Source of the DNA: an uncultured Collinsella sp.
GTDB lineage: Bacteria; Actinomycetota; Coriobacteriia; Coriobacteriales; Coriobacteriaceae
Reading direction: 5' to 3'
Length of the DNA: 38,267 nt
NCBI GenBank assembly: GCA_902475245.1
Contig: CABRYP010000023.1
Location: 1 to 38,267, forward strand
A program made the translations under genes and the position numbers. Numbering within the stretch: position 1 is the stretch's first letter; the number at the start of each line of letters is the position of its first letter. This document shows positions 16,478-23,818 of this stretch, piece after piece. The notes beneath the pieces are model-generated. The model ran no database searches, was not told the origin of the DNA, and saw only the letters and a list, made by a program, of their open reading frames with translations.

Positions 16478-18256
16478 ATGGACGAGAAGACCAAGGCACA
16501 GATTCAGCAGGAGGCCGCCGACCTGGTTGCCAAGCTGCAGCCGCGTTCCGGCAAGTTCCGCACCATCAGCCCCGAGATGGACCCGCTGCGTCTGGGCTCC
16601 GGCTGGACGATCGAGGACCTGGACAAGCCGCAGGTCATCATCGAGTCGACCTTCGGTGATTCGCACCCGGGTTCTGCCGGCCTGTTCGAGCTGGTCGAGG
16701 AGGTCCGTGCTGGCGTTGCCGAGGCTGGCGGTCACGGCGCCCGTTACTTCTGCACCGATATCTGCGACGGCGAGGCCCAGGGTCACGACGGCATCAACTA
16801 CTCGCTGCCCAGTCGCGACATGATCGCCAACATGATCGAGATCCATGCCAAGGCCACCCCGTTCGACGCCGGCGTCTTTGTCGCCAGCTGCGATAAGGGC
16901 CTGCCTGCGAACCTCATGGCCATGGGCCGCATCAACATCCCCTCCATCGTCGTTACCGGCGGTGTCATGGATGCCGGTCCCGATCTGTTGACCCTGGAGC
17001 AGCTCGGCGCGATTTCTGCCCGCTACGAGCGCGGCGAGATCTCCCACGAGGAGCTTGAGTTTGCCAAGCACAACGCATGCCCCAGCTGCGGCGCCTGCTC
17101 GTTTATGGGCACCGCGTCGACCATGCAGGTTACCGCCGAGGCCCTGGGCCTTATGCTTCCCGGCACGGCCCTGCTGCCCGCCACCAGCTCCGATCTGCGT
17201 GAGTTTGCGCGCGAGGCCGGCCGTCAGTCCGTGTGGCTCTCCGAGCACAACCTGTGCCCGCGCGACATCGTGACCAAGGAGTCCTTCGAGAACCTCATTA
17301 TGGTCCACGGTGCCATTTCGGGCTCCACCAACTCGCTGCTGCATATCCCCGCGATTGCCCGCGAGTTTGGCATCGAGATGTCCGCCGACGACTTCGATCG
17401 CCTGCATCGTGGCGCTCACTACCTGCTCAACGTCCGTCCCGCAGGCGAGTGGCCGGCGCAGTTCTTCTACTATGCGGGCGGCGTGCCGCGCATCATGGAG
17501 GAGATCAAGTCGATGCTTCACCTCGATGTCATGACCGTCACCGGCAAGACTCTCGGCGAAAACCTCGAGGACCTTAAGAACAACGGCTACTACGAGAAGT
17601 GCGGTCGTTACCTTGAGAAGTGGAATCTCAAGCGCGAGGACATCATCCGTCCGTTTGACCAGGCCTTCGGCACCGACGGTTCCATCGCCATCCTCCACGG
17701 CAATCTTGCTCCCGAGGGCGCGGTCGTCAAGCACACCGTCGTTCCGCGCGAGATGTTCCAGGCCACGCTTAAGGCTCGCCCGTTCGATTGTGAGGAGGAC
17801 GCTATTCACGCCGTCCTGACGCACGAGATCAAGCCCGGCGATGCCGTTATCATTCGCTATGAGGGTCCCAAGGGTTCCGGAATGCCCGAGATGTTCTACA
17901 CCACTGAGGCTATCGCCAGCGATCCCGAGCTGGGTGCGAGCATTGCCCTGATCACCGATGGCCGCTTCTCCGGCGCCTCCAAGGGCCCGGCTATCGGTCA
18001 CGTTTCGCCCGAGGCTGCCATGGGCGGCCCGATTGCCCTGATCGAGGAAGGTGATCTGATCCAGATCAACATCCCCGAGCGCTCGCTGTCCATCGTGGGC
18101 ATCGCCGGCAAGGAGATGGAGCCGGCTGAGGTCGACGCCGTCCTGGCCGAGCGCCGAGCCGCTTGGAAGCCCAAGGCTAATCGTTATACCTCCGGCACGC
18201 TCAAGTTCTTTACCGAGCATGCAGTTTCCGCCATTCAGGGTGGCTATATGGAGTAG
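16478..18256 (+). CDS. IlvD/Edd-family dehydratase, probable sugar-acid (gluconate-type) dehydratase
   Basis: A 592-residue Fe-S dehydratase. Cluster-ligand regions are intact: DICDGEAQGHDG, VASCDKGLP, and CPSCGACSFMGTASTMQ. The C-terminal TDGRFSGASKGPAIGHVSPE contains the conserved catalytic-site Ser. GAGGAG precedes the ATG at 16478. The family includes dihydroxy-acid dehydratase (IlvD), 6-phosphogluconate dehydratase (Edd) and sugar-acid dehydratases. Position after gntP, near KDG kinase and KDPG aldolase, and away from other branched-chain amino-acid genes, favours a gluconate- or galactonate-type dehydratase producing KDG. IlvD function cannot be excluded from sequence alone. Confidence 0.82.
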   Translation: MDEKTKAQIQQEAADLVAKLQPRSGKFRTISPEMDPLRLGSGWTIEDLDKPQVIIESTFGDSHPGSAGLFELVEEVRAGVAEAGGHGARYFCTDICDGEAQGHDGINYSLPSRDMIANMIEIHAKATPFDAGVFVASCDKGLPANLMAMGRINIPSIVVTGGVMDAGPDLLTLEQLGAISARYERGEISHEELEFAKHNACPSCGACSFMGTASTMQVTAEALGLMLPGTALLPATSSDLREFAREAGRQSVWLSEHNLCPRDIVTKESFENLIMVHGAISGSTNSLLHIPAIAREFGIEMSADDFDRLHRGAHYLLNVRPAGEWPAQFFYYAGGVPRIMEEIKSMLHLDVMTVTGKTLGENLEDLKNNGYYEKCGRYLEKWNLKREDIIRPFDQAFGTDGSIAILHGNLAPEGAVVKHTVVPREMFQATLKARPFDCEEDAIHAVLTHEIKPGDAVIIRYEGPKGSGMPEMFYTTEAIASDPELGASIALITDGRFSGASKGPAIGHVSPEAAMGGPIALIEEGDLIQINIPERSLSIVGIAGKEMEPAEVDAVLAERRAAWKPKANRYTSGTLKFFTEHAVSAIQGGYME

Positions 18257-18300
18257 CGCCCGGGCGCATCAAATTTCCCCTCTCATAGATGCGTGGCACG

Positions 18301-18336
18301 AAAAGCCCCGAGCTCATACGAGCTCGGGGCTTTTTT
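18301..18336 (+). terminator. Strong terminator after the dehydratase
   Basis: Perfect 11-bp stem GCCCCGAGCTC (18305-18315) and GAGCTCGGGGC (18320-18330), 4-nt loop, flanked by A4 upstream and T6 downstream. It should also work on the opposite strand. Confidence 0.95.
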
Positions 18337-18514
18337 CAACCTTAGCTAAAAGCCTCGTCCCTAAATGACTGGTTGGAAGTTGCGCCGAATTGGGGATAGT
18401 TTGACGGCGCGGGTGTCGCCAGCGGCCCCTATTTCGCCGTAAATGAGGAGATGGGGGATGCGATAGTATTACGTGGTGATATTCGACAAACCGTGGGCTT
18501 CATCCGAGGGCTTT

Positions 18515-19207
18515 ATGGAACAACACCAGCATTATCAGAGCCTGCAAGATCAGGCATACAACGCATTGCGCTCCAAGATCATCTATGCCGAGCTCAAGCC
18601 CGGCACGCGCCTTTCGGCGATTGGTCTGGAAAAAGAGACAGGAATCGGGCGTACGCCCATTCGCGAATCCTTTGTGCGCCTGCGCGAGCAGGAGCTGGTC
18701 GAAACACGTCCCAAAAGCGGCACCTACGTTTCTAAGATCAGCATGGAACACGCCGAGAATGCCTGTTTCTTGCGCGAAAAGCTCGAAAGAAGCGTACTCA
18801 TTAAATGTTGTTCGGCTGCTACGCCCGAGCAAAAGCAGCGGCTTGAGCAGATTCTTGCCGAGTCCGAGTCGCTCGACCATGGCGAAACGCGTCGCTTTTT
18901 CGACCTGGACAACCTGTTCCATGAGACGTGTTTTGCGATTGCCGGCCGTCACATGTTGTGGGATTGGATGAAGAGTGTCAATACGCATTTTGAGCGATAC
19001 AACTGGTTGCGTATGGTGTCGCAGGATTTGGATTGGGAGCCGATTCGTCGGCAGCACCGCCGGATTCTCGAGGCCATTAAGAGGGGCGATACCGACACGG
19101 CAAGCTATCTGGCCGAGACGCACTTGCATCTGATGCCCGAGGAGCAGGGCCCGGTTATCGCCTTGCATCCCGACTATTTTGAGCTGTCCAAAGACTCGGC
19201 CATCTAA
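18515..19207 (+). CDS. GntR-family transcriptional regulator, FCD subgroup
   Basis: A 230-residue regulator with an N-terminal winged helix (LKPGTRLSAIGLEKETGIGR, PIRESFVRLREQELVE, KSGTYVSKI) and a C-terminal helical FCD ligand domain (FDLDNLFHETCFAIAG with metal-type Asp/His, then HRRILEAIKRGD). ATG 18515 with GAGGG upstream is preferred over an in-frame GTG at 18473. It stands alone between the dehydratase terminator and a 390-nt structured gap. It probably controls one of the flanking sugar-acid genes. Its target site is not evident. Confidence 0.85.
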   Translation: MEQHQHYQSLQDQAYNALRSKIIYAELKPGTRLSAIGLEKETGIGRTPIRESFVRLREQELVETRPKSGTYVSKISMEHAENACFLREKLERSVLIKCCSAATPEQKQRLEQILAESESLDHGETRRFFDLDNLFHETCFAIAGRHMLWDWMKSVNTHFERYNWLRMVSQDLDWEPIRRQHRRILEAIKRGDTDTASYLAETHLHLMPEEQGPVIALHPDYFELSKDSAI

Positions 19208-19222
19208 CTCGTTCCCTTCATT

Positions 19223-19289
19223 AGTTGCGGTGAAATAGGGATTGTTTTGCGGCTCTGATGGTGTAAACAGTCCGTATCTCACCGCAACT
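19223..19289 (+). repeat. 67-nt palindromic element, copy 3
   Basis: Left arm AGTTGCGGTGAAATAGGGA (19223-19241), 29-nt centre beginning TTGTTTTG, and right arm at 19271-19289. In this copy the stem extends inward through TTGTTT/AAACAG. Size and centre length equal those of copies 1 and 2. Confidence 0.85.
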
Positions 19290-19315
19290 GCCGGGGTACT
19301 ATCGGGGCACGAAAA

Positions 19316-19382
19316 AGCTGCGGCGCCGCTTGGAGGAAAAGACCGGAAGCAAGGGTCCATTCCTCCAGACGGCGCCGTAGCT
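19316..19382 (+). terminator. Long hairpin, possible terminator of the second GntR gene
   Basis: Imperfect 23-bp inverted repeat at 19316-19338 and 19360-19382, reading AGCTGCGGCGCCG...GGAGGAA on the left arm, with three mismatches. It is preceded by A5 and followed by GTTTT. It could end transcription of the GntR gene, although it lies more than 100 nt downstream. Confidence 0.5.
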
Positions 19383-19549
19383 GTTTTGGTGGCTTGGCTT
19401 TTGTCGAAGTGGCTCTGCTGGGCGTGGTCGCCAACCGAGCAGGAAAAGCGGTTCGGGGGCGTGTCGCTTCCGTCACGTTCTATCAGCATACAAGACGGTT
19501 TCGGTTCTTGTTCGTGACGGAAACGGCGCGCTTCCGAGCCGCTTTAAAA

Positions 19550-19583
19550 GAAAGGGGGCGAGGTCTAGGGCACGCCCCCTTTC
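19550..19583 (-). terminator. Terminator of the KDPG aldolase operon
   Basis: Stem GAAAGGGGGCG (19550-19560) with CGCCCCCTTTC (19573-19583), 12-nt loop. On the minus strand it is followed by TTTT, immediately downstream of the aldolase stop. Confidence 0.85.
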
Positions 19584-19600
19584 ACGATAGAGAGCTAAAC

Positions 19601-20242
19601 CTAGCCGCGGACCTTCTTGACGACGTCCATGGCCTCGCGGGCAATCTGCTCGACCTTGGAGAAGTCGCCGTCGGCAAACAGGGCCGGCTTGACCATCCAG
19701 GTGCCACCGCAGGCGATGATGGCAGAGGAGCTCAGGTACTCCTCGACGTTGGCGGTGCTCACGCCGCCGGTAGGCATAAAGCGGTGACCGACAAACGGAG
19801 CGGCGAGGGCCTTGATGGTGTTTAGGCCGCCATACTGGGACGCGGGGAAGAACTTGGTGACCTTGAGGCCCAGGTTCTCGGCTGCGGTGACCTCGGAGGG
19901 AGTCACGGTGCCGGGAAGGACGGGCAGGTCGATGTCGATGCAGTGCTTCACGACGTTCTCGTTGTAACCCGGGGAGACGATGAACTTGGCACCGGCGGCG
20001 CGGGCCTGCTCAACCTGCTCGACGGTCAGGACAGTGCCGGCGCCAACGCACATCTCGGGCTCGGCCTCGGCCATGGCGGCGATGCACTCGGCGGCGCAGG
20101 CGGTGCGGAAGGTGACCTCGGCGGACTTCATGCCGGCTGCCATAAGGGCGTGGGCGAGCGGTGCGGCGTCCTCGACCTCATCGAGCACGACGACCGGCAC
20201 GATGCCCAGGGACTCAAGCGTGGTGTAGAACTGATCGAACAT
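19601..20242 (-). CDS. eda: 2-dehydro-3-deoxy-6-phosphogluconate (KDPG) aldolase
   Basis: A 213-residue class I aldolase of the KDPG/KHG family. It splits KDPG into pyruvate and glyceraldehyde-3-phosphate. Motifs are EVTFRT, GAGTVLT, the PGYNENVV and PGTVTPSE segments, VTKFFPAS with the Schiff-base Lys, and FMPTGGVS. The start at 20242 is chosen because AAAGGAA lies just upstream, and it gives the usual family length. It is downstream of KDG kinase on the same strand, separated by 255 nt of hairpin-bearing sequence, and is probably co-regulated. It forms the last step for both the pectin and gluconate-type branches. Confidence 0.93.
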   Translation of the reverse strand: MFDQFYTTLESLGIVPVVVLDEVEDAAPLAHALMAAGMKSAEVTFRTACAAECIAAMAEAEPEMCVGAGTVLTVEQVEQARAAGAKFIVSPGYNENVVKHCIDIDLPVLPGTVTPSEVTAAENLGLKVTKFFPASQYGGLNTIKALAAPFVGHRFMPTGGVSTANVEEYLSSSAIIACGGTWMVKPALFADGDFSKVEQIAREAMDVVKKVRG

Positions 20243-20302
20243 GATGTTCCTTTCGATGTGAGGCGCGCGGGTGCGCGTAATTGCCAAAGAAGATTGGCCA
20301 TG

Positions 20303-20482
20303 AGCCGGTTCCGGATTGGTTATCGGAGGCACTGCTTGGGTCACAAGCAATTTCGGAACCGGCTACGAGGCCAGTCGTGAAGGAATGCCAGACAAAACCG
20401 GAATGGGACTAAGTGGTTCTGCCTGGCCGGGGAAAGCGGGGAGCGAGCTGCAGGGGTATTGGTATGGGAAACTGCAGCTCGC
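20303..20482 (-). repeat. Two hairpins in the kdgK-eda intergenic gap
   Basis: Perfect 11-bp inverted repeats: AGCCGGTTCCG (20303-20313) with CGGAACCGGCT (20354-20364), and GCGAGCTGCAG (20443-20453) with CTGCAGCTCGC (20472-20482). Neither has a downstream T run on the minus strand. They may act in mRNA processing or stability, giving different levels of kinase and aldolase, or be a partial terminator for kdgK. Confidence 0.55.
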
Positions 20483-20497
20483 GGAATGGGGAGCGAA

Positions 20498-21532
20498 TTA
20501 ACGGGCGACGCGGGTGCCACCGTCGGCGGCGTTTGCCACGGCGGCAATCTCGTCAGCAGTCACCAGGTTGGAATCGCCCTTGATGGTGAGCTTGAGGATC
20601 GAGGCCGCAATGGCGTAGTTGACGGCAGCCTGCGGGTCAAAGTCGTTGATGAGGGCATGGACGAGTCCTGCGTTGAAAGCATCACCGGCAGCAACGCCCT
20701 CGAGCACGTGCACATCGTGAGCGGGGGAGAACCAGTGCTCGCCGCTCTCGGCGTCAAAGAGCATGCCCATCCAGATGGAGCGTTCGACGCAGGAGATGTT
20801 GCGAACGACCGAGGCGACCTTTTTGCAGCCGTACTCGGCGCAGATCTGACGGGCCATCTCGACATAGGTGTCGCGCTCCTCGATGCCGTGGGCAAGGGAA
20901 CCAGAGACGCAGGTCATGCCGAGGCCGGCAGGCGCATCCTCGTCGTTGGCGATGCAGATGTCGACGAGCGGCAGAAGCTCCTTCATGGTGTCCTGCGACT
21001 TCTCGGGCGACCACATCTTGCCGCGATAGTTCACGTCGCACACGGTGGTTATGCCCTTGGCGCGGCAGACGGCGAGCGCCTCCTTGCAGGCGGCGGCCAT
21101 CTCATCGGAGACGGCGGGGGTCACGCCGGAGAAATAGAAGACATCGATGCCCTTGAGGATCTTGTCCCAGTCAAAGACGTCGCGCTTGGCCATGTTGATG
21201 GCGGAATACTTGCGGTCGTAGACGCAGCCGTTGCCGCGCTGCGAGGCGCCGACCTCAAACACATAGGAGCCAAGACGGTCGCCCTGACGCACGACGCGCG
21301 TGGTGTCGACGCCGTAGGCCTTCAGCGAGCGCAGCGCGCACTCGCCCAGACGGTTGGCCGGGACAACGGAGACGTAAGCGGCCTTGTCGCCTTGGTAAGC
21401 CAGGGAAAGCGCGGTGTTTGCCTCGGCGCCGCCGTAGCGGACATCAAACTCGGTCGCCTGCTCAATGCGCAGATGGTCTTTGGGCGAGAGCCTCATCATG
21501 ATCTCGCCGAAGGTAAGAACCGTTTTATCCAT
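20498..21532 (-). CDS. kdgK: 2-keto-3-deoxygluconate kinase, PfkB family
   Basis: A 344-residue ribokinase/PfkB-type sugar kinase. It opens VLTFGEIMMRLSP, has YGGAEANTALSLA in the substrate region, and VAAGDAFNAGLVHAL near the C-terminus with the catalytic Asp and anion hole. KDG kinase makes KDPG from KDG and ATP. The start at 21532 follows AAGGAG and aligns with the family; an upstream in-frame ATG would add 30 poorly conserved residues. It is divergent from a LacI regulator and followed by KDPG aldolase, which makes the KDG assignment strong relative to other PfkB sugars. Confidence 0.9.
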   Translation of the reverse strand: MDKTVLTFGEIMMRLSPKDHLRIEQATEFDVRYGGAEANTALSLAYQGDKAAYVSVVPANRLGECALRSLKAYGVDTTRVVRQGDRLGSYVFEVGASQRGNGCVYDRKYSAINMAKRDVFDWDKILKGIDVFYFSGVTPAVSDEMAAACKEALAVCRAKGITTVCDVNYRGKMWSPEKSQDTMKELLPLVDICIANDEDAPAGLGMTCVSGSLAHGIEERDTYVEMARQICAEYGCKKVASVVRNISCVERSIWMGMLFDAESGEHWFSPAHDVHVLEGVAAGDAFNAGLVHALINDFDPQAAVNYAIAASILKLTIKGDSNLVTADEIAAVANAADGGTRVAR

Positions 21533-21576
21533 GGTCGTGCAGCTCCTTCTTGCTCGTGCGTACACCTTTGATATGG

Positions 21577-21664
21577 CGTTGGCACGGAGGTGCCAAGATG
21601 GTAGGGTACATCTTTGCACCACCGTGCCAACGCTTGCCGAAATCGGTTTACGAAATCGGTTTCG
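21577..21664. promoter_or_regulatory. Divergent kdgK/lacI control region with two operator classes
   Basis: Tandem LacI-type sites CGAAATCGGTTTAC (21638-21651) and CGAAATCGGTTTCG (21651-21664) share one base and have a central CG. Nearer kdgK are two copies of an 18-bp imperfect palindrome, TTGGCAC....GTGCCAA (21579-21596) and TTTGCAC....GTGCCAA (21613-21630), with centres 34 bp apart. Together these copies also form a long 17-nt inverted repeat (21577-21593 with 21616-21632, one mismatch). The first class is the likely site of the adjacent LacI regulator. The second may bind another protein or fold in the kdgK leader. Confidence 0.65.
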
Positions 21665-21766
21665 TTTCGAGTTGTAGTATACTCACCTACAGCGTTTTGC
21701 AACCGGCATTTTTAAAAAATGCCTAAAATGGCTCAGACTGCTGACAATTGGGAAACGGGGTGCGCT

Positions 21767-22789
21767 ATGGCGCAGATGAGGATTAAGGACATTGCCGCCG
21801 AGGCGGGCGTGAGTCCGGCCACGGTCTCGCGCTATCTCAACAACCGCCCCGGGCAGATGACCGAGGAAACCCGTGCTCGCATTGCGGCGGTTATCGAGCG
21901 CACCGGCTATCGCCCACGTGCCGCCGCGCGCAATCTGCGCAGCTCACGCACCAACCTCATCGGCGTGATCTTGGCCGACATCGCCAACCCGTTCTCCAGC
22001 GCCATGCTCGAGGGCCTTTCCGCTAGCGCCGCCGCGCGCGGCTGCTCGCTTATGACGGCCATTAGCGGCAACGATCCCGCTAAGGAAGCAGAGTCGCTCA
22101 CCAGACTTATCGATGCCGGCACGGACGGCCTGGTCGTCAACACCTGCGGAGGCAACGACGAGGCAATCGCCGCGGCAGCGGGGCGCCTGCCCGTTGTGCT
22201 GCTCGACCGCGATGTTGCCGACGGCGGCATCGATTTGGTGACATCTAACAACCGTGAGCTGGTCGCTGGCTTGGTAGACGCCTTGGCTGCTGCGGGCAGC
22301 GAGCGCCTGTGCCTGCTCACCGAGGCGAGCGACGACAGCCCCGTGCGTCGCGAGCGCGCCGAGGCCTTTACCGACGAGCTGTCGCGACGCGGCCTTGCCG
22401 GCGAGGTTGTCACCTTGGCCGATGGCGGTGCCACTGGCGTTGGCCGCTTGGACGAGACCATCCGCGGCTATGCGGGCAAAAGACTCGGCCTTATCGCTGT
22501 CAACGGCCTGGTCTTCCTGCGCCTGACCGAGGCGCTGGCGCAGCTTGGTCCCTCGCTGCCGGCGGGGCTCAAGATCGCGACGTTTGACGACTATCCCTGG
22601 AACCATGTGCTCTTTGGCGGTGTGACCACGGCAGCGCAAGACACCATCACCATTGCCGAGCGCGTAGTCGAGCGCCTGTCCGAGCGCATCGACGTCGTTA
22701 CCACCACGGTGGGCGAGGCCGCAAAGCTCGCCCCCAAGCGCATCGAGATTCCCGGCCACATCGAACATCGCGCATCAACCTCGCGCTAG
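21767..22789 (+). CDS. LacI-family transcriptional regulator of KDG metabolism
   Basis: A 340-residue LacI/GalR regulator. The N-terminal helix-turn-helix reads IKDIAAEAGVSPATVSRYLN, followed by the hinge helix AAARNLRSSRTN. The periplasmic-binding-protein-like ligand domain (IGVILADIANPFSS, DGLVVNTCGG, LDRDVADGGIDLV, FDDYPWNH) fills the rest. ATG 21767 gives the usual family length, whereas an upstream ATG (21719) would add 16 unrelated residues. Divergence from kdgK and the paired central-CG operators between them suggest it represses kdgK-eda and itself, with KDG or KDPG as inducer (inference). It may also read the GTGAACGTTCAC sites, but these differ in sequence. Confidence 0.88.
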   Translation: MAQMRIKDIAAEAGVSPATVSRYLNNRPGQMTEETRARIAAVIERTGYRPRAAARNLRSSRTNLIGVILADIANPFSSAMLEGLSASAAARGCSLMTAISGNDPAKEAESLTRLIDAGTDGLVVNTCGGNDEAIAAAAGRLPVVLLDRDVADGGIDLVTSNNRELVAGLVDALAAAGSERLCLLTEASDDSPVRRERAEAFTDELSRRGLAGEVVTLADGGATGVGRLDETIRGYAGKRLGLIAVNGLVFLRLTEALAQLGPSLPAGLKIATFDDYPWNHVLFGGVTTAAQDTITIAERVVERLSERIDVVTTTVGEAAKLAPKRIEIPGHIEHRASTSR

Positions 22790-22831
22790 TCTGTATGATA
22801 ATATATAGATAATGTCACACAGGAGGTATCC

Positions 22832-23326
22832 ATGGCTGCGTCTGTGCTGAGTGTGCGAGTGGACTCGTCAATTAAAGACTCATTTGCCGAACTGTGCGAA
22901 GAGCTTGGCATGACTTCGTCTGTTGCGGTCAATATGTTTATGAGGCAGATGCTGCGCGAGCGCTCTCTGCCGTTTGTTCCTTCACTTGGTAAAAGCTTTG
23001 CGAGCGAAAGCGCCGCGACGGGCATTTTGGATACTGCCCAGATTGAGTCCGCCGTCCGCGAGGCAGCCAGCTCGATTCCCGCCATCAAAACCGTGATTCT
23101 TTTTGGTTCGTATGCCCGGGGCGAGGCACATGTCGATAGCGATATTGACTTGCGTCTCGAAGTCGATCGCGAACAGGGCTTTGGTCTTTTCGCGTTGTCG
23201 GCGTTTGGCGAGGCGGTTCGCAAAGAAACCGGGAAGCAGGTTGACCTTGTCTCGAGTGACTATCTTGATGACGATCTTGCCGCGGTAATCGAGCGCGAAG
23301 GAGTGATCCTTTATGATCGCGCGTAA
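22832..23326 (+). CDS. mntA: Fused antitoxin: RelB/DinJ-like N-terminus plus MNT-type nucleotidyltransferase (MntA-like)
   Basis: A 164-residue protein. Residues about 1-50 (SVLSVRVDSSIKDSFAEL, then TSSVAVNMFMRQM) resemble the ribbon-helix-helix domain of RelB/DinJ antitoxins. Residues about 65-164 form a minimal nucleotidyltransferase with GSYARGEAHVDSDIDL, matching the GS-X10-DXD active site (Gly92-Ser93, Asp104, Asp106). MntA antitoxins AMPylate the HepT toxin. A strong AGGAGG ribosome-binding site precedes the ATG, and the next gene overlaps by 14 nt. The extra DNA-binding-type domain may autoregulate the operon. The fusion is unusual, since MntA proteins are normally the nucleotidyltransferase domain alone. 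Confidence 0.85.
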   Translation: MAASVLSVRVDSSIKDSFAELCEELGMTSSVAVNMFMRQMLRERSLPFVPSLGKSFASESAATGILDTAQIESAVREAASSIPAIKTVILFGSYARGEAHVDSDIDLRLEVDREQGFGLFALSAFGEAVRKETGKQVDLVSSDYLDDDLAAVIEREGVILYDRA

Positions 23327-23684
23327 GTCAGACAGCCTTCGCGCCCAAGAGGTTTTGGATGCCATCTCTGAAACGAACGAGCGCATCAAGGCTTTTGATA
23401 TCACCGAGGACCAGTTTCTGCATGCGAATGACGTGCGGACGAGGGCGTTGGCGGACTCCCTTTTGATGTGTGCGCTTAGGGTGACGGAAGAAGCGGGCAA
23501 ATTGTCGGAACGCTCGCAGCGGCTTCATCCCGAAATTGAGTGGCGTGGAATTATCGGCATGAGAAATTATCTTGCGCATGATTACGGCAATGTTGACCGC
23601 TCGGTTGTTTGGGATGCAGTGACGATGGAGTTCCCTACGCTGGAACGAGCCTGTAGACAAATTGTCTCCGAATCTGAACGCTAG
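23313..23684 (+). CDS. hepT: HEPN-domain RNase toxin, HepT/DUF86 family
   Basis: A 123-residue helical HEPN protein. The catalytic RX4HXY motif is RNYLAHDY (Arg84, His89, Tyr91); in characterised HepT proteins this Arg/His pair cleaves RNA and the Tyr is AMPylated by MntA. It starts within the end of the antitoxin gene (14-nt overlap), so the pair is translationally coupled. Family length is typical and no disruption is seen, so it should be an active toxin-antitoxin module. The cellular RNA target is not predictable from sequence. Confidence 0.88.
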   Translation: MIARKSDSLRAQEVLDAISETNERIKAFDITEDQFLHANDVRTRALADSLLMCALRVTEEAGKLSERSQRLHPEIEWRGIIGMRNYLAHDYGNVDRSVVWDAVTMEFPTLERACRQIVSESER

Positions 23685-23737
23685 CCGCTCATTCGTGACT
23701 GCCTGTTCGCGCACGTTTTTTGAGCGCTTGATACGCT

Positions 23738-23771
23738 TTAACCCTGCGGAAACATTTTTCTGCGATAGTAT
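23738..23771 (+). promoter_or_regulatory. GlnR-type box and promoter upstream of the glutamine synthetase homologue
   Basis: TTAAC-n6-GAAAC at 23738-23753 matches the actinomycete GlnR box GTNAC-n6-GAAAC at all but one position. It overlaps the expected -35 region of a promoter with a GATAGTAT -10-like element near 23764-23771. A GlnR-like regulator is encoded just downstream of the synthetase homologue. Confidence 0.5.
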
Positions 23772-23818
23772 CTGCGATATAGACCAGTCGAAACCCGCCC
23801 GAAAGAAAGGGGAGCGAC

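Larger units (their letters stand above)
19208..19600. other. 393-nt non-coding gap rich in large inverted repeats
   Basis: No convincing gene is seen; the open frames here lack ribosome-binding sites and recognisable motifs. The gap contains a 67-nt palindromic element (19223-19289), a second long hairpin (19316-19382), a 10-bp inverted repeat TTCCGTCACG/CGTGACGGAA (19468-19477 and 19513-19522), and the terminator of KDPG aldolase (19550-19583). A structured RNA is possible but unproven. Confidence 0.55.

Noticed and set aside
16478..18256. Assignment of the dehydratase as biosynthetic IlvD
   Set aside because: Not excluded, but no ilv or leu genes lie nearby, while a sugar-acid permease, KDG kinase and KDPG aldolase do; kept as an alternative only.
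19394..19825. A 143-residue plus-strand frame entering the KDPG aldolase region
   Set aside because: Its second half is antisense to the aldolase, it lacks a ribosome-binding site, and it crosses the aldolase terminator.
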